From: Desulforamulus hydrothermalis Lam5 = DSM 18033
Lineage (GTDB): Bacteria > Bacillota > Desulfotomaculia > Desulfotomaculales > Desulfotomaculaceae
Length of the DNA stretch: 64,000 bases
Direction: 5' to 3'
NCBI RefSeq assembly: GCF_000315365.1
Contig: NZ_CAOS01000009.1
Location: 1-64,000, forward strand
Shown here: piece by piece, positions 51,092 through 60,375 of the stretch
Position numbering within the stretch: position 1 is the stretch's first letter
Layout: each line of letters begins with the position of its first letter
Made by a program: the position numbers and the translations under genes
The notes under the pieces: model-generated
What the model was told of the DNA's origin: nothing
Seen by the model: only the letters and a program-made list of their open reading frames with translations
The model's database searches: none

Positions 51092-51811
51092 TTATTTGTG
51101 GAAAAAAACATTATGGTTGGGAAAAAGGAGCAATAACAGAGTTAAAATAACAGGCTGGTGAACAAGATAGATGAACAGGGAATGGCGTCCCCAGGTATTT
51201 ATTATGTTATGCTGTAGTGGAGCAGCGGGAAAAAGGCTTGCTTTTTTTTTATATAAGGTTTTTCCTGCTGCCATCCCGTATAGAAACACGCCCAACCATG
51301 GTATGAGCGGGTAGTAATCAACCGAAGTAAAGTCCGGCCCCGGTAAACCCAGGGGAATTAAAAATTTATTGCCGGTTATGCCGGTATGCTGTAAGTAAAA
51401 GCCTGTGCCAATGGTGGCCGTACCCAAGACCGACAACAGGCCGGGGTGCGCTTTCTGTATAATATTATAAAGCAGCACGGCACTGCCCAAAAAGTGAAGA
51501 ATACCATAAACAATATAAGCGCCAGGTATGATCAGGGAGGTTACCAAAGTAATGCCTAAGCCCCCACCCAGCAGTTTAAGCCCGCGCTTGGTGTTGTTTT
51601 GGCTCAGGGTACAACTGATCCCTGCCACGCCAATAAATAATACTGCGGCAGCTTTACCAATGTAGTAGACAGGTCCTGCTGCATAAGAAACAGGGAACTG
51701 AAAAAATTCATGCAAGTCATATATAATATGAAAAAAAACCATTAGCATAACAGCTATGCCTCTTAGCATATCCAATTCCCATATCCTTGCACGGTACGAC
51801 CGGCTTTTCAA
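51092..51811 (-). CDS. DUF1624/heparan-alpha-glucosaminide N-acetyltransferase-like membrane protein
   Basis: A 239-residue multi-helix protein with WELDMLRGIAVMLMVFFHII at its start, AVLFIGVAGISCTLS, LHFLGSAVLLYNII and WGRHSLFIYLVHQPVILTLL at its end, all typical of the DUF1624/acyltransferase-3-like family. It probably transfers acyl groups to an envelope sugar; the substrate is unknown. TTG 51811 (or 51814) is favoured because GAGGTG precedes it. It is a single gene, convergent with the DUF2325 gene. Confidence 0.72.
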   Translation of the reverse strand: MKSRSYRARIWELDMLRGIAVMLMVFFHIIYDLHEFFQFPVSYAAGPVYYIGKAAAVLFIGVAGISCTLSQNNTKRGLKLLGGGLGITLVTSLIIPGAYIVYGILHFLGSAVLLYNIIQKAHPGLLSVLGTATIGTGFYLQHTGITGNKFLIPLGLPGPDFTSVDYYPLIPWLGVFLYGMAAGKTLYKKKASLFPAAPLQHNIINTWGRHSLFIYLVHQPVILTLLLLLFPNHNVFFHK

Positions 51812-51972
51812 CAAACAACACCTCGGATAGCAACTAATCTTTACCCACACAAATCTTTTCCAATTTTAATGTTAATATGCTTTTGTATTGTCTAATTAAA
51901 GGATACAATATCAGTTAAAGAAAAAACATTGTAAAATTTCATGCCAATGGCCTGTACAGAAAGGAGGAAGTC

Positions 51973-52713
51973 ATGGTAAACCCGATTATTGAAGCAACCC
52001 TGAGGGATTTGGAGGAATTGCCGGGTCTCGTAAAATTTAAGCATGCTGTTGAGGAAATAGGCAGCATGGCCTTGGCAGGAGAACTTGCCGGACAACCGGT
52101 CAATTTTGTATTTATTGGCAGCCCCGGTACCGGTAAGGTTGCGCTGGCACGTTTGCTGGGGGAAATGTTATACCGGCTGCAAATACTGCGCAAAGACCAG
52201 CTTTTTGGGGTGCACAAATCTGACTTGCGAGGCCGGTCCTGGCAGGAAGTCTTGCAAAGGGTGAAAGGTTTGGTAGAAAAAGCTCAGGGTGGTATTATTT
52301 ATGTTGACCAGGTGACCGAAATAGCTAACCTGGGGAAGGAAGTTTTACAAGTAATGTTAGACGCCCGTGAAACCATGATTGTCCTGTCCGGCACGCAAGA
52401 GGAGTTGTCGGCCCTGTTAGGTGATGCTGATATATCCGCTAAAATCAGTTACCGGCTGGAGTTTCCTGATTATACGCCGGAAGAATTGCTGGATGTGGCG
52501 CTGCGATTCGCTGAGGATTACCAACTTACCTTAACGCCGGAGGCGGCAACCAAGCTATACAACATTTTTATTTCCCGGCAGCCTGAGCTGGCCCAACTGG
52601 GTAATACCCGGTATGCCAAAGATATTATTGATAAAGCGTACCGCCGGGCAGCTTCCCGTATTATGACCGGCGGTGTAACAGACAAGCTGTTTCCGGAAGA
52701 TATCGAGGGTTAG
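51973..52713 (+). CDS. CbxX/SpoVK-like AAA+ protein with altered active site
   Basis: A 246-residue protein resembling the AAA+ module of SpoVK/CbxX: VNFVFIGSPGTGKVALARLL and LEFPDYTPEELLDVALRFAE match. Two key residues differ. In Walker A (GSPGTGKV, 49-56) the Thr/Ser after Lys is Val56. In Walker B (IIYVDQ, 108-113) the catalytic Glu is Gln113. Binding and hydrolysis of ATP are therefore doubtful. AAAGGAGG precedes the ATG. It has no operon partner. Confidence 0.75.
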   Translation: MVNPIIEATLRDLEELPGLVKFKHAVEEIGSMALAGELAGQPVNFVFIGSPGTGKVALARLLGEMLYRLQILRKDQLFGVHKSDLRGRSWQEVLQRVKGLVEKAQGGIIYVDQVTEIANLGKEVLQVMLDARETMIVLSGTQEELSALLGDADISAKISYRLEFPDYTPEELLDVALRFAEDYQLTLTPEAATKLYNIFISRQPELAQLGNTRYAKDIIDKAYRRAASRIMTGGVTDKLFPEDIEG

Positions 52714-52742
52714 CCAAAAGAGCGAGAGTTCGCCCTTTTTTG
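52714..52742 (+). terminator. Terminator after the AAA+ gene
   Basis: AAAAGAGCGA pairs with TCGCCCTTTTTT around GAGT (one mismatch) and includes a T6 run. Confidence 0.7.
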
Positions 52743-52808
52743 GTACCCGGCACGAAAGTATTCAAGCAATCAGAGGACAATATTTCTGCATCAGAAAAGG
52801 GGCATGCT

Positions 52809-53858
52809 ATGCGCTGGTGGTTTTACTTAATACTTACCCTTTACACTTTTTTCAACTGGCTGATCGGCCAACAGTTATATCATCTTTTAAAAGTTGACAA
52901 AACAGCCGGGTGGCTTAAAGCCTCATATTGGGCAGTGTTTCTTTTTTTAGCCTGTTCACCGCTGCTGAGCAGATGGCTGTACAAAGGCTGGGAACAAATA
53001 GGCAATTACTGGCTGGTGTTTTTTTATTATGCCACCTTGGTTGCTGTACTGGGGTTGCTGATTAAAAGCAAACCCTTGATAACTGCTTGTTACCTGCTTA
53101 TTTTGACAGCAATTTTATATGGTTCCGCCGGCGCCCAAAAGATTAACTTGCAGCGGTATGATATTAACATACCTAAAGCGGCCGGTCAGCTGCGCATAGT
53201 CATGCTGTCGGATATTCATATCGACAGTGCTAAACCTCGGGATTATGTAGAAACAATGGTGCGCCGCATTAACCTCTTAAACCCAGATCTGGTGGTGCTG
53301 ACCGGAGATATTTTTGATGATAAAGACATTAGCGTGCTGACAAAAGAAAAAGAAATTCTGCGGCATATTAAAGCTAAATATGGTGTGTTCGGCGTACTGG
53401 GCAACCACGAATATTATACCGGCAACTTAAGTGAAATCATCAAAACCCTTAAAGAAGCCAATATTGTTATTTTAAGAGACGAAGCGGTAGAAATTGCCGG
53501 TGTTTGTCTGGTGGGCAGAGATGATGTGTCGCAAAAACGCAAGCCCTTGGCAAGTTTGCTGGCTGGCGCAGCTAAAGATAAACCGATAATTTTATTGGAC
53601 CACCAACCTGTTAATCTGGAGGAAGCAAGGCTGGCCGGGGTTGACCTGCAGTTATCGGGTCATACCCATCGGGGACAATTTTTTCCCAATCAGCTTATTA
53701 CCAGGCGGATCTATGAGGTGGATTACGGTTACCTGGCCAAGGAAAACCTGCAGGTTATTGTTTCCTCGGGCTACGGTACATGGGGCCCGCCGGTGCGCTT
53801 GGGGACCCGATCAGAAATAGTGGAGATTATCATTACATTTACCGGCACGAAAAATTAA
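52809..53858 (+). CDS. Membrane-anchored metallophosphoesterase
   Basis: A 349-residue protein with about four N-terminal helices (to about residue 110), then a calcineurin-like phosphoesterase domain. The metal motifs are present: LSDIHID (DxH), TGDIFDD (GDxxD), GNHEYY (GNHE), LDHQP and SGHTHRGQ (GHxH). It belongs to the YkuE/YaeI class acting on lipid or nucleotide phosphoesters. ATG 52809 begins MRWWFYLILTLYTF; the open frame from 52740 lacks a ribosome site. Confidence 0.85.
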   Translation: MRWWFYLILTLYTFFNWLIGQQLYHLLKVDKTAGWLKASYWAVFLFLACSPLLSRWLYKGWEQIGNYWLVFFYYATLVAVLGLLIKSKPLITACYLLILTAILYGSAGAQKINLQRYDINIPKAAGQLRIVMLSDIHIDSAKPRDYVETMVRRINLLNPDLVVLTGDIFDDKDISVLTKEKEILRHIKAKYGVFGVLGNHEYYTGNLSEIIKTLKEANIVILRDEAVEIAGVCLVGRDDVSQKRKPLASLLAGAAKDKPIILLDHQPVNLEEARLAGVDLQLSGHTHRGQFFPNQLITRRIYEVDYGYLAKENLQVIVSSGYGTWGPPVRLGTRSEIVEIIITFTGTKN

Positions 53859-53957
53859 CGAATAAATTATATTAATAATTATTTATTTGTGTTAAAATGC
53901 CTGGCAAATTCATAGTTATAAAGCATGTTTTAATCATGCGGGTAAAGGAGGAGGAAT

Positions 53958-56501
53958 ATGTATTCCTTTCGCACTGTATCGGTGATTCCGGATTTGCCGG
54001 AGCAAATTTGCAGGTTAAAGGAACTGGCCCGCAATCTCTGGTTTAGCTGGCACCCGCAGGCCGAGCTGTTGTTCAGCTCGCTGGATGCCCGTTTGTGGGA
54101 GGAAGTCAATCATAACCCTGTTAAATTTTTACTTTATGCAGATACGGAAAAATTACAAAAAGCTGCTGCCAATCCGGCCTATTTGGCAATTTACAGCAGT
54201 GTTTTGGCCGATTTTGATAAGTATATGCAGGGTGAAACCTGGTACCAAAAAACCTACCCGGAACAAACCAGTCAACTGGTTGCTTATTTTTCAGCTGAGT
54301 TTGGTGTCCACGAGTCCAACCCGGTATACAGCGGCGGCCTGGGACTGCTGGCAGGAGATCACTGCAAATCGGCCAGCGACTTGGGGTTACCCTTTGTAGG
54401 GGTAGGTATACTTTATAAACAAGGTTATTTTTGTCAGCGCATTAACCGGGAAGGAAGGCAGGAAGCCCATTATTGCTTTATGGATTTTAATGAGATGACG
54501 GTTACCCCCGCTGCTCTTCCTGAGGGCGGTGAGGTTATCATTTCAGTGCGTTTGCCCGGGCGGGATGTCTATATTAAAGTATGGCAGCTGCAGGTAGGCA
54601 GGACTGTTATTTATTTTCTGGATTCAGATTTAGCCCAAAACAGCCGGGAAGACCGGTTGTTGACAGCTAAACTTTACGGCGGTAACCAGGATACCCGCAT
54701 CTGCCAGGAAATTATACTAGGCATCGGTGGGGTAAAGGCGCTCCGCCGGTTGGGTATTTACCCGACGGCCTGGCACATGAATGAAGGGCATGCTGCCTTA
54801 ACCGTGCTGGAACGTTTGCGGGAATATGTCCAGCGCGGGTTGTCCCTGGCCGCTGCCCGGGAGGTAGTCCGCTCCAATACCGTATTTACCACGCATACTC
54901 CGGTACCGGCGGGCCATGATGTTTTCAGTGCAGATATGGTGGAACGCTATCTGGGCGAATTTTACGGTGATTTAAAAACCGATCGGGACGGCTTGCTGGC
55001 TCTGGGATGGGATGAAGGACGCCAGGGGTTTAACATGACCAAATTGGCCCTTAACCATGCGGCATATACCAACGGGGTCAGCAAATTGCACGGAGTTGTC
55101 ACGAAAAAAATGTTTTCGCATTTATATCCCGGCATTCCATTGGAAGAAATGCCTATTCATGCAATTACCAACGGGGTTCACACAGAAACCTGGGTAGCAC
55201 CGGAAATAAGGAAATTATTTGAAAAATATATAGGGCCGGAGTGGGCCGGCAATATATCCGACCCGCACCGGTGGCAAAATGTGTACAGTATACCTGATCA
55301 AGAGTTGTGGGAAACCCACCAGGTTTTAAAAGGCCGCATGATTAAATTTGTGCAAAATAATATTTACCGTCGCATGGACAGGAATTTCCAACCCTTGGAA
55401 CTTATTCGTGAGTGCGCCGGTTATTTGAGCAAAGATGTTTTAACCATCGGTTTTGCCAGGCGTTTTGCCACATATAAACGTGCTTACTTGTTATTTACCG
55501 ACAAAGAACGGCTGGCCCGGTTAGTAAATAACCCGGAGCGGCCGGTGCAGATCATTTTTGCCGGTAAGGCTCACCCGGCTGACCAGCCCGGGCAGGAGCT
55601 TATTAAAATGATCAATGAGGTTTCTGCCGAGGAACCCTTTAAAGGCAAAATTGTTTTTGTAGAGGACTATGATATCAATGTTTCCCGCCATTTGCTGCAG
55701 GGGGTGGATGTATGGTTAAATACACCCCGCCGCCCGCTGGAAGCCAGCGGTACCAGCGGCATGAAAGCAGCGGTAAACGGTGTTATTAATTGCAGCATAC
55801 TGGATGGCTGGTGGCCGGAAGCATACAACGGGGAGAACGGTTTTGCCGTCGGTACGGCTAGGGACTATGAAAATGAAGAAGTGCAGGACAGGGAAGATGC
55901 CAGATCGCTGTTTGACCTGTTGGAGCAGGTTATTGTTCCTTATTATTACAGGCGGGTGGAGGGAGTTCCCAGGGAATGGGTGCGGCGCATGAAGGATTGT
56001 TTAGCCACTATACCCTGGCAATTTAGCACCGAGCGCATGGTTAAGGAGTATACCCAGCGCTTTTACCTGCCGGCAGCCGGCCGGGGGGAAGCCTTCAGTG
56101 CAGACAGCTACCGGTTAGCGGTGCGGGTGCAGGAGATGAAAAAGTTTTTAACAGAAAACTGGCACCAAATATCATTCCGTGCTGTCCGTGTTGAGCAGCC
56201 GCCGCTTTTAAAAGAAAACGCTGAAATATTGATACTGGCGGAAGTTTTCTTGGGTCCGATACGACCGGGAGACATCGTGGTGGAAGTAGTTTATGGAAAA
56301 GTCAGTGACCACGGGCTGGCTCAAGTAACCTTGATGCCTTTAATATTCAAGCGTCAAGTGGCTGAAAGCGTTTATGAATACGAAACCAATATTGTGCTTA
56401 TTCGTGGCACTTCCGGGTATACCTTGCGTATTAGACCGAAGGACGACTGTTTTGCCCATCCCTTTGAATTACCGCTGGTGAAATGGGCCGACAATTTTTA
56501 A
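53958..56501 (+). CDS. glgP: Alpha-glucan phosphorylase
   Basis: An 847-residue enzyme of the shorter 'alpha-glucan family phosphorylase' branch that releases glucose-1-phosphate from glycogen or maltodextrin. It shows the family opening NLWFSWHPQAELLFSSLD, AYFSAEFGVHES, GGLGLLAGDHCKSASDLGLP, THTPVPAGHDVF and the PLP-binding region EASGTSGMKAAVNGVIN, with Lys603 as the cofactor lysine. GGAGGAGG precedes the ATG. No other glycogen genes are next to it. A strong terminator follows. Confidence 0.92.
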   Translation: MYSFRTVSVIPDLPEQICRLKELARNLWFSWHPQAELLFSSLDARLWEEVNHNPVKFLLYADTEKLQKAAANPAYLAIYSSVLADFDKYMQGETWYQKTYPEQTSQLVAYFSAEFGVHESNPVYSGGLGLLAGDHCKSASDLGLPFVGVGILYKQGYFCQRINREGRQEAHYCFMDFNEMTVTPAALPEGGEVIISVRLPGRDVYIKVWQLQVGRTVIYFLDSDLAQNSREDRLLTAKLYGGNQDTRICQEIILGIGGVKALRRLGIYPTAWHMNEGHAALTVLERLREYVQRGLSLAAAREVVRSNTVFTTHTPVPAGHDVFSADMVERYLGEFYGDLKTDRDGLLALGWDEGRQGFNMTKLALNHAAYTNGVSKLHGVVTKKMFSHLYPGIPLEEMPIHAITNGVHTETWVAPEIRKLFEKYIGPEWAGNISDPHRWQNVYSIPDQELWETHQVLKGRMIKFVQNNIYRRMDRNFQPLELIRECAGYLSKDVLTIGFARRFATYKRAYLLFTDKERLARLVNNPERPVQIIFAGKAHPADQPGQELIKMINEVSAEEPFKGKIVFVEDYDINVSRHLLQGVDVWLNTPRRPLEASGTSGMKAAVNGVINCSILDGWWPEAYNGENGFAVGTARDYENEEVQDREDARSLFDLLEQVIVPYYYRRVEGVPREWVRRMKDCLATIPWQFSTERMVKEYTQRFYLPAAGRGEAFSADSYRLAVRVQEMKKFLTENWHQISFRAVRVEQPPLLKENAEILILAEVFLGPIRPGDIVVEVVYGKVSDHGLAQVTLMPLIFKRQVAESVYEYETNIVLIRGTSGYTLRIRPKDDCFAHPFELPLVKWADNF

Positions 56502-56545
56502 AGCCCGGGGTCTTGCAACAGCAGGACCCGGGCTTAAATTTTTTA
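56501..56545 (+). terminator. Terminator after glucan phosphorylase
   Basis: AAGCCCGGG and CCCGGGCTT form a perfect 9-base GC-rich stem with a secondary GTC/GAC stem inside, followed by AAATTTTTT. Confidence 0.9.
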
Positions 56546-56685
56546 ACCCGGCTGCCTGCGGAGGGTCACCGCCGATTGTCTAATATTTGCCGCCTATACT
56601 GTGCAATTTATTAATAATTATTTTGACATGCTATGGCGAAAAATATAAAATTAAGTCGATATATTTGACGGTGTAGGAGGAAAAT

Positions 56686-58083
56686 ATGGATATTTTTCGC
56701 AAAAAATCATTAGAGGAGCTGCTGTTAACGTCCCAAAAACAACAACTGAAAAAGGTCCTGGGTCCCTTGGATTTAACCCTGTTGGGTATTGGAGCTATTA
56801 TCGGGACAGGCATTTTTGTGCTGACCGGTGTCGCGGCGGCGGAACACGCAGGGCCGGCGCTGGTGTTATCCTTTATTGTGGCCGGTTTGGCCTGTGTTTT
56901 TGCGGCATTGTGCTATGCCGAGTTTGCTTCCACCGTGCCCATTGCGGGCAGTGTATACTCCTACAGCTATTTTACCCTGGGTGAAGGGGTTGCCTGGCTG
57001 ATCGGTTGGGATTTAATTTTAGAATACGGTTTGGCGGTTTCGGCAGTTGGTGTTGGTTGGTCCGGGTACTTCCAGAACCTGATGGCCGGCTTTGGGTTTA
57101 AACTGCCGGTGGCTTTAAGCGGGTCTCCCGGCAGTGCGCCGGGTGCCGTATTCAACTTGCCGGCCTTTGTAATCATTTTATTAATCACCTGGCTGCTGTC
57201 CCAAGGGATTCGGGAAAGCGCCCGGGTAAATAACATTATGGTTTTTATAAAAATATCTGTTATTTTAGTATTTATTGCCGTAGGCGTGTGGTATGTTAAA
57301 CCGGCCAACTGGACACCCTTTATGCCTTTCGGTTTTGGCGGCGTGATGACCGGAGCGGCCACCATTTTCTTTGCTTATCTGGGGTTTGACGCTGTTTCGA
57401 CGGCGGCTGAAGAAGTTAAAAATCCTAAACGTGATTTACCCATCGGTATTATCAGTTCCCTGGCGGTTTGCACTCTCTTATACATTGTGGTATCTGCCGT
57501 TTTAACCGGCATGGTTCCCTACCACCGGTTAAACGTAGCAGCTCCGGTGGCTTTTGCCATGAGTACCATTGGTCAGGATTGGTTTGCCGGGTTGATCTCT
57601 CTGGGTGCAATTACCGGTATGACAACCGTTTTGCTGGTGATGCTGTACGGGCAGGTTCGTTTATTTTTTGCCATGAGCCGGGACGGCCTGATGCCCACCT
57701 TTTTTGCCAAAGTACACCCGATCCACCAAACCCCGTACACCAGCACCTGGGTAACCGGTTTGGCCTGTGCTGCCATTGCAGCCCTGGTTCCCCTGGGTAC
57801 GTTGGCCCACCTGGTGAACATAGGTACTCTGACCGCTTTTGTTTTGGTGGCGGTTGCTGTGTTAATTTTGCGTAAAACTCACCCCAATGTTCCCAGAGCC
57901 TTTACCTGTCCGGCGGTTCCCCTGGTGCCGTTGTTGGCTGTTTTCTTCTGCGGCTACCTGATGCTCAGCCTGCCGGCGGCAACTTGGAAAATGTTTGCCC
58001 TTTGGCTGTCTGTCGGAGTGGTTGTTTACCTTTTGTATGGCCGCAGCCACAGCCTGCTGGCCAAGGGAACACAACAGGACTAA
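56686..58083 (+). CDS. APC-family amino acid permease
   Basis: A 465-residue, twelve-helix permease of the cationic amino acid transporter (YfnA-like) group: LTLLGIGAIIGTGIFVLTGV (the first-helix substrate motif), AGLACVFAALCYAEFASTVP, FAYLGFDAVSTAAEEVKNPK and RLFFAMSRDGLMP. TAGGAGG precedes the ATG. It stands alone. The substrate (basic or branched amino acids, or others) is not clear from sequence. Confidence 0.9.
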   Translation: MDIFRKKSLEELLLTSQKQQLKKVLGPLDLTLLGIGAIIGTGIFVLTGVAAAEHAGPALVLSFIVAGLACVFAALCYAEFASTVPIAGSVYSYSYFTLGEGVAWLIGWDLILEYGLAVSAVGVGWSGYFQNLMAGFGFKLPVALSGSPGSAPGAVFNLPAFVIILLITWLLSQGIRESARVNNIMVFIKISVILVFIAVGVWYVKPANWTPFMPFGFGGVMTGAATIFFAYLGFDAVSTAAEEVKNPKRDLPIGIISSLAVCTLLYIVVSAVLTGMVPYHRLNVAAPVAFAMSTIGQDWFAGLISLGAITGMTTVLLVMLYGQVRLFFAMSRDGLMPTFFAKVHPIHQTPYTSTWVTGLACAAIAALVPLGTLAHLVNIGTLTAFVLVAVAVLILRKTHPNVPRAFTCPAVPLVPLLAVFFCGYLMLSLPAATWKMFALWLSVGVVVYLLYGRSHSLLAKGTQQD

Positions 58084-58238
58084 GTTAGTTACTCTGTAAA
58101 GGCATGGTTTTTTTGACTGACAAGCATCTTAGATTTTTTTTCCCGGGCTAAAATGCAGTGGTCAGAAGGCAAACAATCGTTTAAAATAGAAAAGGTGTAG
58201 CGTGGAACTACAGATTGTTCAAGAAGGGGAAGAGGAGT

Positions 58239-58580
58239 ATGGAAAAGTATTTTGAGCAAATGAAGGAATATTTAAACATGGACACCGAAATACCCTATGA
58301 GGAATTCGAAGCCTATTACCAGGATGTGGTGGCGTTCTTAAACAGTGATTATCTCTCGCTTAACCGGGAGGATGCCGTCAAGGGACGTTTTATTATGAGC
58401 ATACTAATGTCCAACAGCCAGGATCGGGCTAAGAGATACAAAAATTTAGCAAAAAAATACAAAAAAATATATGATAAATGTCAATTATGGGCCGAAGCAC
58501 TTACAATAAGGCTGTTGAAAATGGGCATGACCAAAAACCAAATTATTCAGGCAGAGCAAGCGCTGCATGATGCCATATAA
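58239..58580 (+). CDS. Small helical protein of unknown function
   Basis: A 113-residue acidic-then-basic helical protein (MEKYFEQMKEYLNMDTEIPY ... RAKRYKNLAKKYKKIYDKCQ). No signal peptide, membrane helix or metal motif is visible. I do not recognise the family. ATG 58239 is chosen because AGGGG/AGAGGAG lies in front. Its terminator hairpin (58588-58610) is the one duplicated around copy C of the foldback repeat. Confidence 0.6.
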   Translation: MEKYFEQMKEYLNMDTEIPYEEFEAYYQDVVAFLNSDYLSLNREDAVKGRFIMSILMSNSQDRAKRYKNLAKKYKKIYDKCQLWAEALTIRLLKMGMTKNQIIQAEQALHDAI

Positions 58581-58587
58581 ATAACAG

Positions 58588-58905
58588 GACGGGGTGTTGT
58601 TTACCCTGTCTCAGACTGTAGACAAAGGTTGTAAAACAAAGCGAGGAGGTTTTATGATCTCCTGCCGGCGACTTGTCGAAGCGCCGGTAACAGCACTTGA
58701 TGAGCGAAAGGAGCCATTGGGGGGCGCCCACAGGATGTGGGCGCCAGCCGAACCGGGCCAGGAGGGGCCGTTTGAGGCGACCCCAAGGGCGACTGTAGCG
58801 AATCATAGTGCTGTCGGTGCGTAGACCGGAGCCAAAGGGGATCATAAACCACCGATACCGATAATGTTTGTCTACACTCTGGGACGGGGTGTTGTTTACC
58901 CCGTC
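58588..58905. repeat. Foldback repeat, copy C, flanked by duplicated terminator hairpin
   Basis: The core (58611-58882, 272 bases) has the same orientation as copy B and starts CAGACTGTAGACAAAGG. Near its other end it has a six-base local duplication (ACCGATACCGATAATG). The flanks are a 23-base hairpin GACGGGGT-gttgttt-ACCCTGTC (58588-58610) and the same with one change (58883-58905). It separates two convergent genes. Confidence 0.9.
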
Positions 58906-58915
58906 TTGTTTTGCC

Positions 58916-59692
58916 TTAAATAATGATGCCGATTTTTTGCCCCATTTTCACTTCTAAGCCAGGGGCTAATTGTTTATCCGGCAGAAAGCAGTTTTTTTCA
59001 AATAATAAAATAACCGTAGAGCCAAATTCAAATCTGCCGATTTCGTCCCCTTTATTAATTGCCTGGCCCACTTGAAAATTAGATACAATCTTGCCGACAC
59101 CCAAGGCCCCCACTTTAATCAAGGCAAATTTGCGACCGGTGGCAGTCTGAAAAACGGTACAGGTTCGCCTGTTTTTGGCAAACAAATCTTTAATGGTGGA
59201 AACGCCCAGGTTATTAACCGGGAATACCTTACCGGGAACATAGCGGTGCTTAACAACTTTAGCCCCAAAGGGCATGTGAATGCGGTGATAATTTTTCGGG
59301 CTTAAATAAATATTTAAATAGTAACCGTCTTGAAAAGCTTCTACATCTTGAAAAGACAACAGTTCAGGAATAGAGTAGGTATTGTTTTTAGCCAAAACAA
59401 TTTTATTTTGACTGGCAACCCCCAGATCAACAATTTTTCCGTCCACCGGGCTGACAACCACGTCAGCGCCGGCTGCTATAGGGCGCAGGGAAGGGCAGAT
59501 ATCTCTGACAAAAAAATCTGTCAGGCTTTTATACTGGCTGGGATGCCGGATTTCTTCCCGGTTCACTTTATATAAGCGAATGTAAGGTTTAATTAAAAGC
59601 CTGCTTAACCGGCTGCCGCAGGCAAGATCAAAAGCCTTGCCGAAAGTCTTGCGGGAGATGGAATGAACAACAACTTTCTTTAATAACTTCAC
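58916..59692 (-). CDS. psd: Phosphatidylserine decarboxylase-like proenzyme
   Basis: A 258-residue PSD-family protein. It contains DFFVRDICPSLRPIAAG, VVSPVDGKIVDLG, the YHRIHMPFGAKV site (His of the catalytic triad) and FEFGSTVILLFEKN near 220-235, where chain cleavage between Gly and Ser yields the pyruvoyl group. It makes phosphatidylethanolamine from phosphatidylserine. GTG at 59692 follows AGAAAGGG. No pssA gene is adjacent. It converges on the helical protein gene across copy C. Confidence 0.88.
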   Translation of the reverse strand: MKLLKKVVVHSISRKTFGKAFDLACGSRLSRLLIKPYIRLYKVNREEIRHPSQYKSLTDFFVRDICPSLRPIAAGADVVVSPVDGKIVDLGVASQNKIVLAKNNTYSIPELLSFQDVEAFQDGYYLNIYLSPKNYHRIHMPFGAKVVKHRYVPGKVFPVNNLGVSTIKDLFAKNRRTCTVFQTATGRKFALIKVGALGVGKIVSNFQVGQAINKGDEIGRFEFGSTVILLFEKNCFLPDKQLAPGLEVKMGQKIGIII

Positions 59693-59987
59693 TTTACTGT
59701 CCCTTTCTCCGTTATTATGCTTGCATTTTAATGACTATACCTTTTAATTATAACATTTTTTATGAGGATTGCAGCCTTTTGCAGGATGGCCATAAATAAA
59801 ATTATTATAAAAATAACTTTTTGGGTTTTACATTTTATCTAATTCAAGGTAAAATAATATAAGCTCGAGGTTCAAAGGTTAAGTTCATTTATCCTTCTCA
59901 ATTGCTCTGTCGGTAAGGGGAGGTTACGATAAGTGAATTCCCCAAGACCGTACAGGGCGTATTTAATTATTGAGGAGGCATAATACC
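59693..59987. other. Leader and promoter region of the zinc-ribbon gene
   Basis: No gene is seen. TTCATTTATC near 59884 and GATAAGTGAA near 59928 can pair to form a long hairpin in the leader, 50 bases before the ribosome site. This might be a structured 5' region, but nothing matches a known riboswitch. Confidence 0.4.
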
Positions 59988-60290
59988 ATGCAAGACAAAA
60001 TTCTCACCTGCCGTGATTGCGGCAACGACTTTACTTTTTCAGTTTCTGAACAGGAGTTCTATGCTGAGAAAGGGTTTACCAACGATCCCGGGCGCTGCCC
60101 CCAGTGCAGGGCGGCACGTAAGCAAAGAAACAACGGCCAGGGCGGCTTTGCCCGGAACAGCCGGCCCCAACGCGAAATGTTTGCAGCCACCTGCGCGGCT
60201 TGCGGGATAGAAACTGAAGTACCTTTCCGACCCAGCGGCGACCGTCCGGTTTATTGTCGTGATTGCTTCAGCAGAACCGGCCGCTACTAG
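59988..60290 (+). CDS. Small two-zinc-ribbon protein
   Basis: A 100-residue protein with two zinc-binding units: CRDCGNDFTFSVSEQEFY...CPQC (probable zinc-ribbon of the 'CxxCxxCC' or zf-type group) and CAACGIETEVPF...CRDC. The middle is Gly/Arg/Asn-rich, suggesting nucleic acid contact. Similar small proteins are abundant in Clostridia and environmental bacteria without known function. ATG 59988 follows TGAGGAGG. An open frame from 59970 has no ribosome site. Confidence 0.78.
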   Translation: MQDKILTCRDCGNDFTFSVSEQEFYAEKGFTNDPGRCPQCRAARKQRNNGQGGFARNSRPQREMFAATCAACGIETEVPFRPSGDRPVYCRDCFSRTGRY

Positions 60291-60330
60291 TCTTTAGGCA
60301 TTTGGCAAAATAATAATCATGCATAAAGTA

Positions 60331-60368
60331 ACCCGTATCACCGGAAAAGGTGGTACGGGTTTGTTTTT
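60331..60368. terminator. Terminator between zinc-ribbon and CBS genes
   Basis: ACCCGTATCACC and GGTGGTACGGGT form a 12-base stem (one G-T pair) around GGAAAA, followed by TTGTTTTTT. It serves the zinc-ribbon gene. Confidence 0.85.
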
Positions 60369-60375
60369 TAAACTT

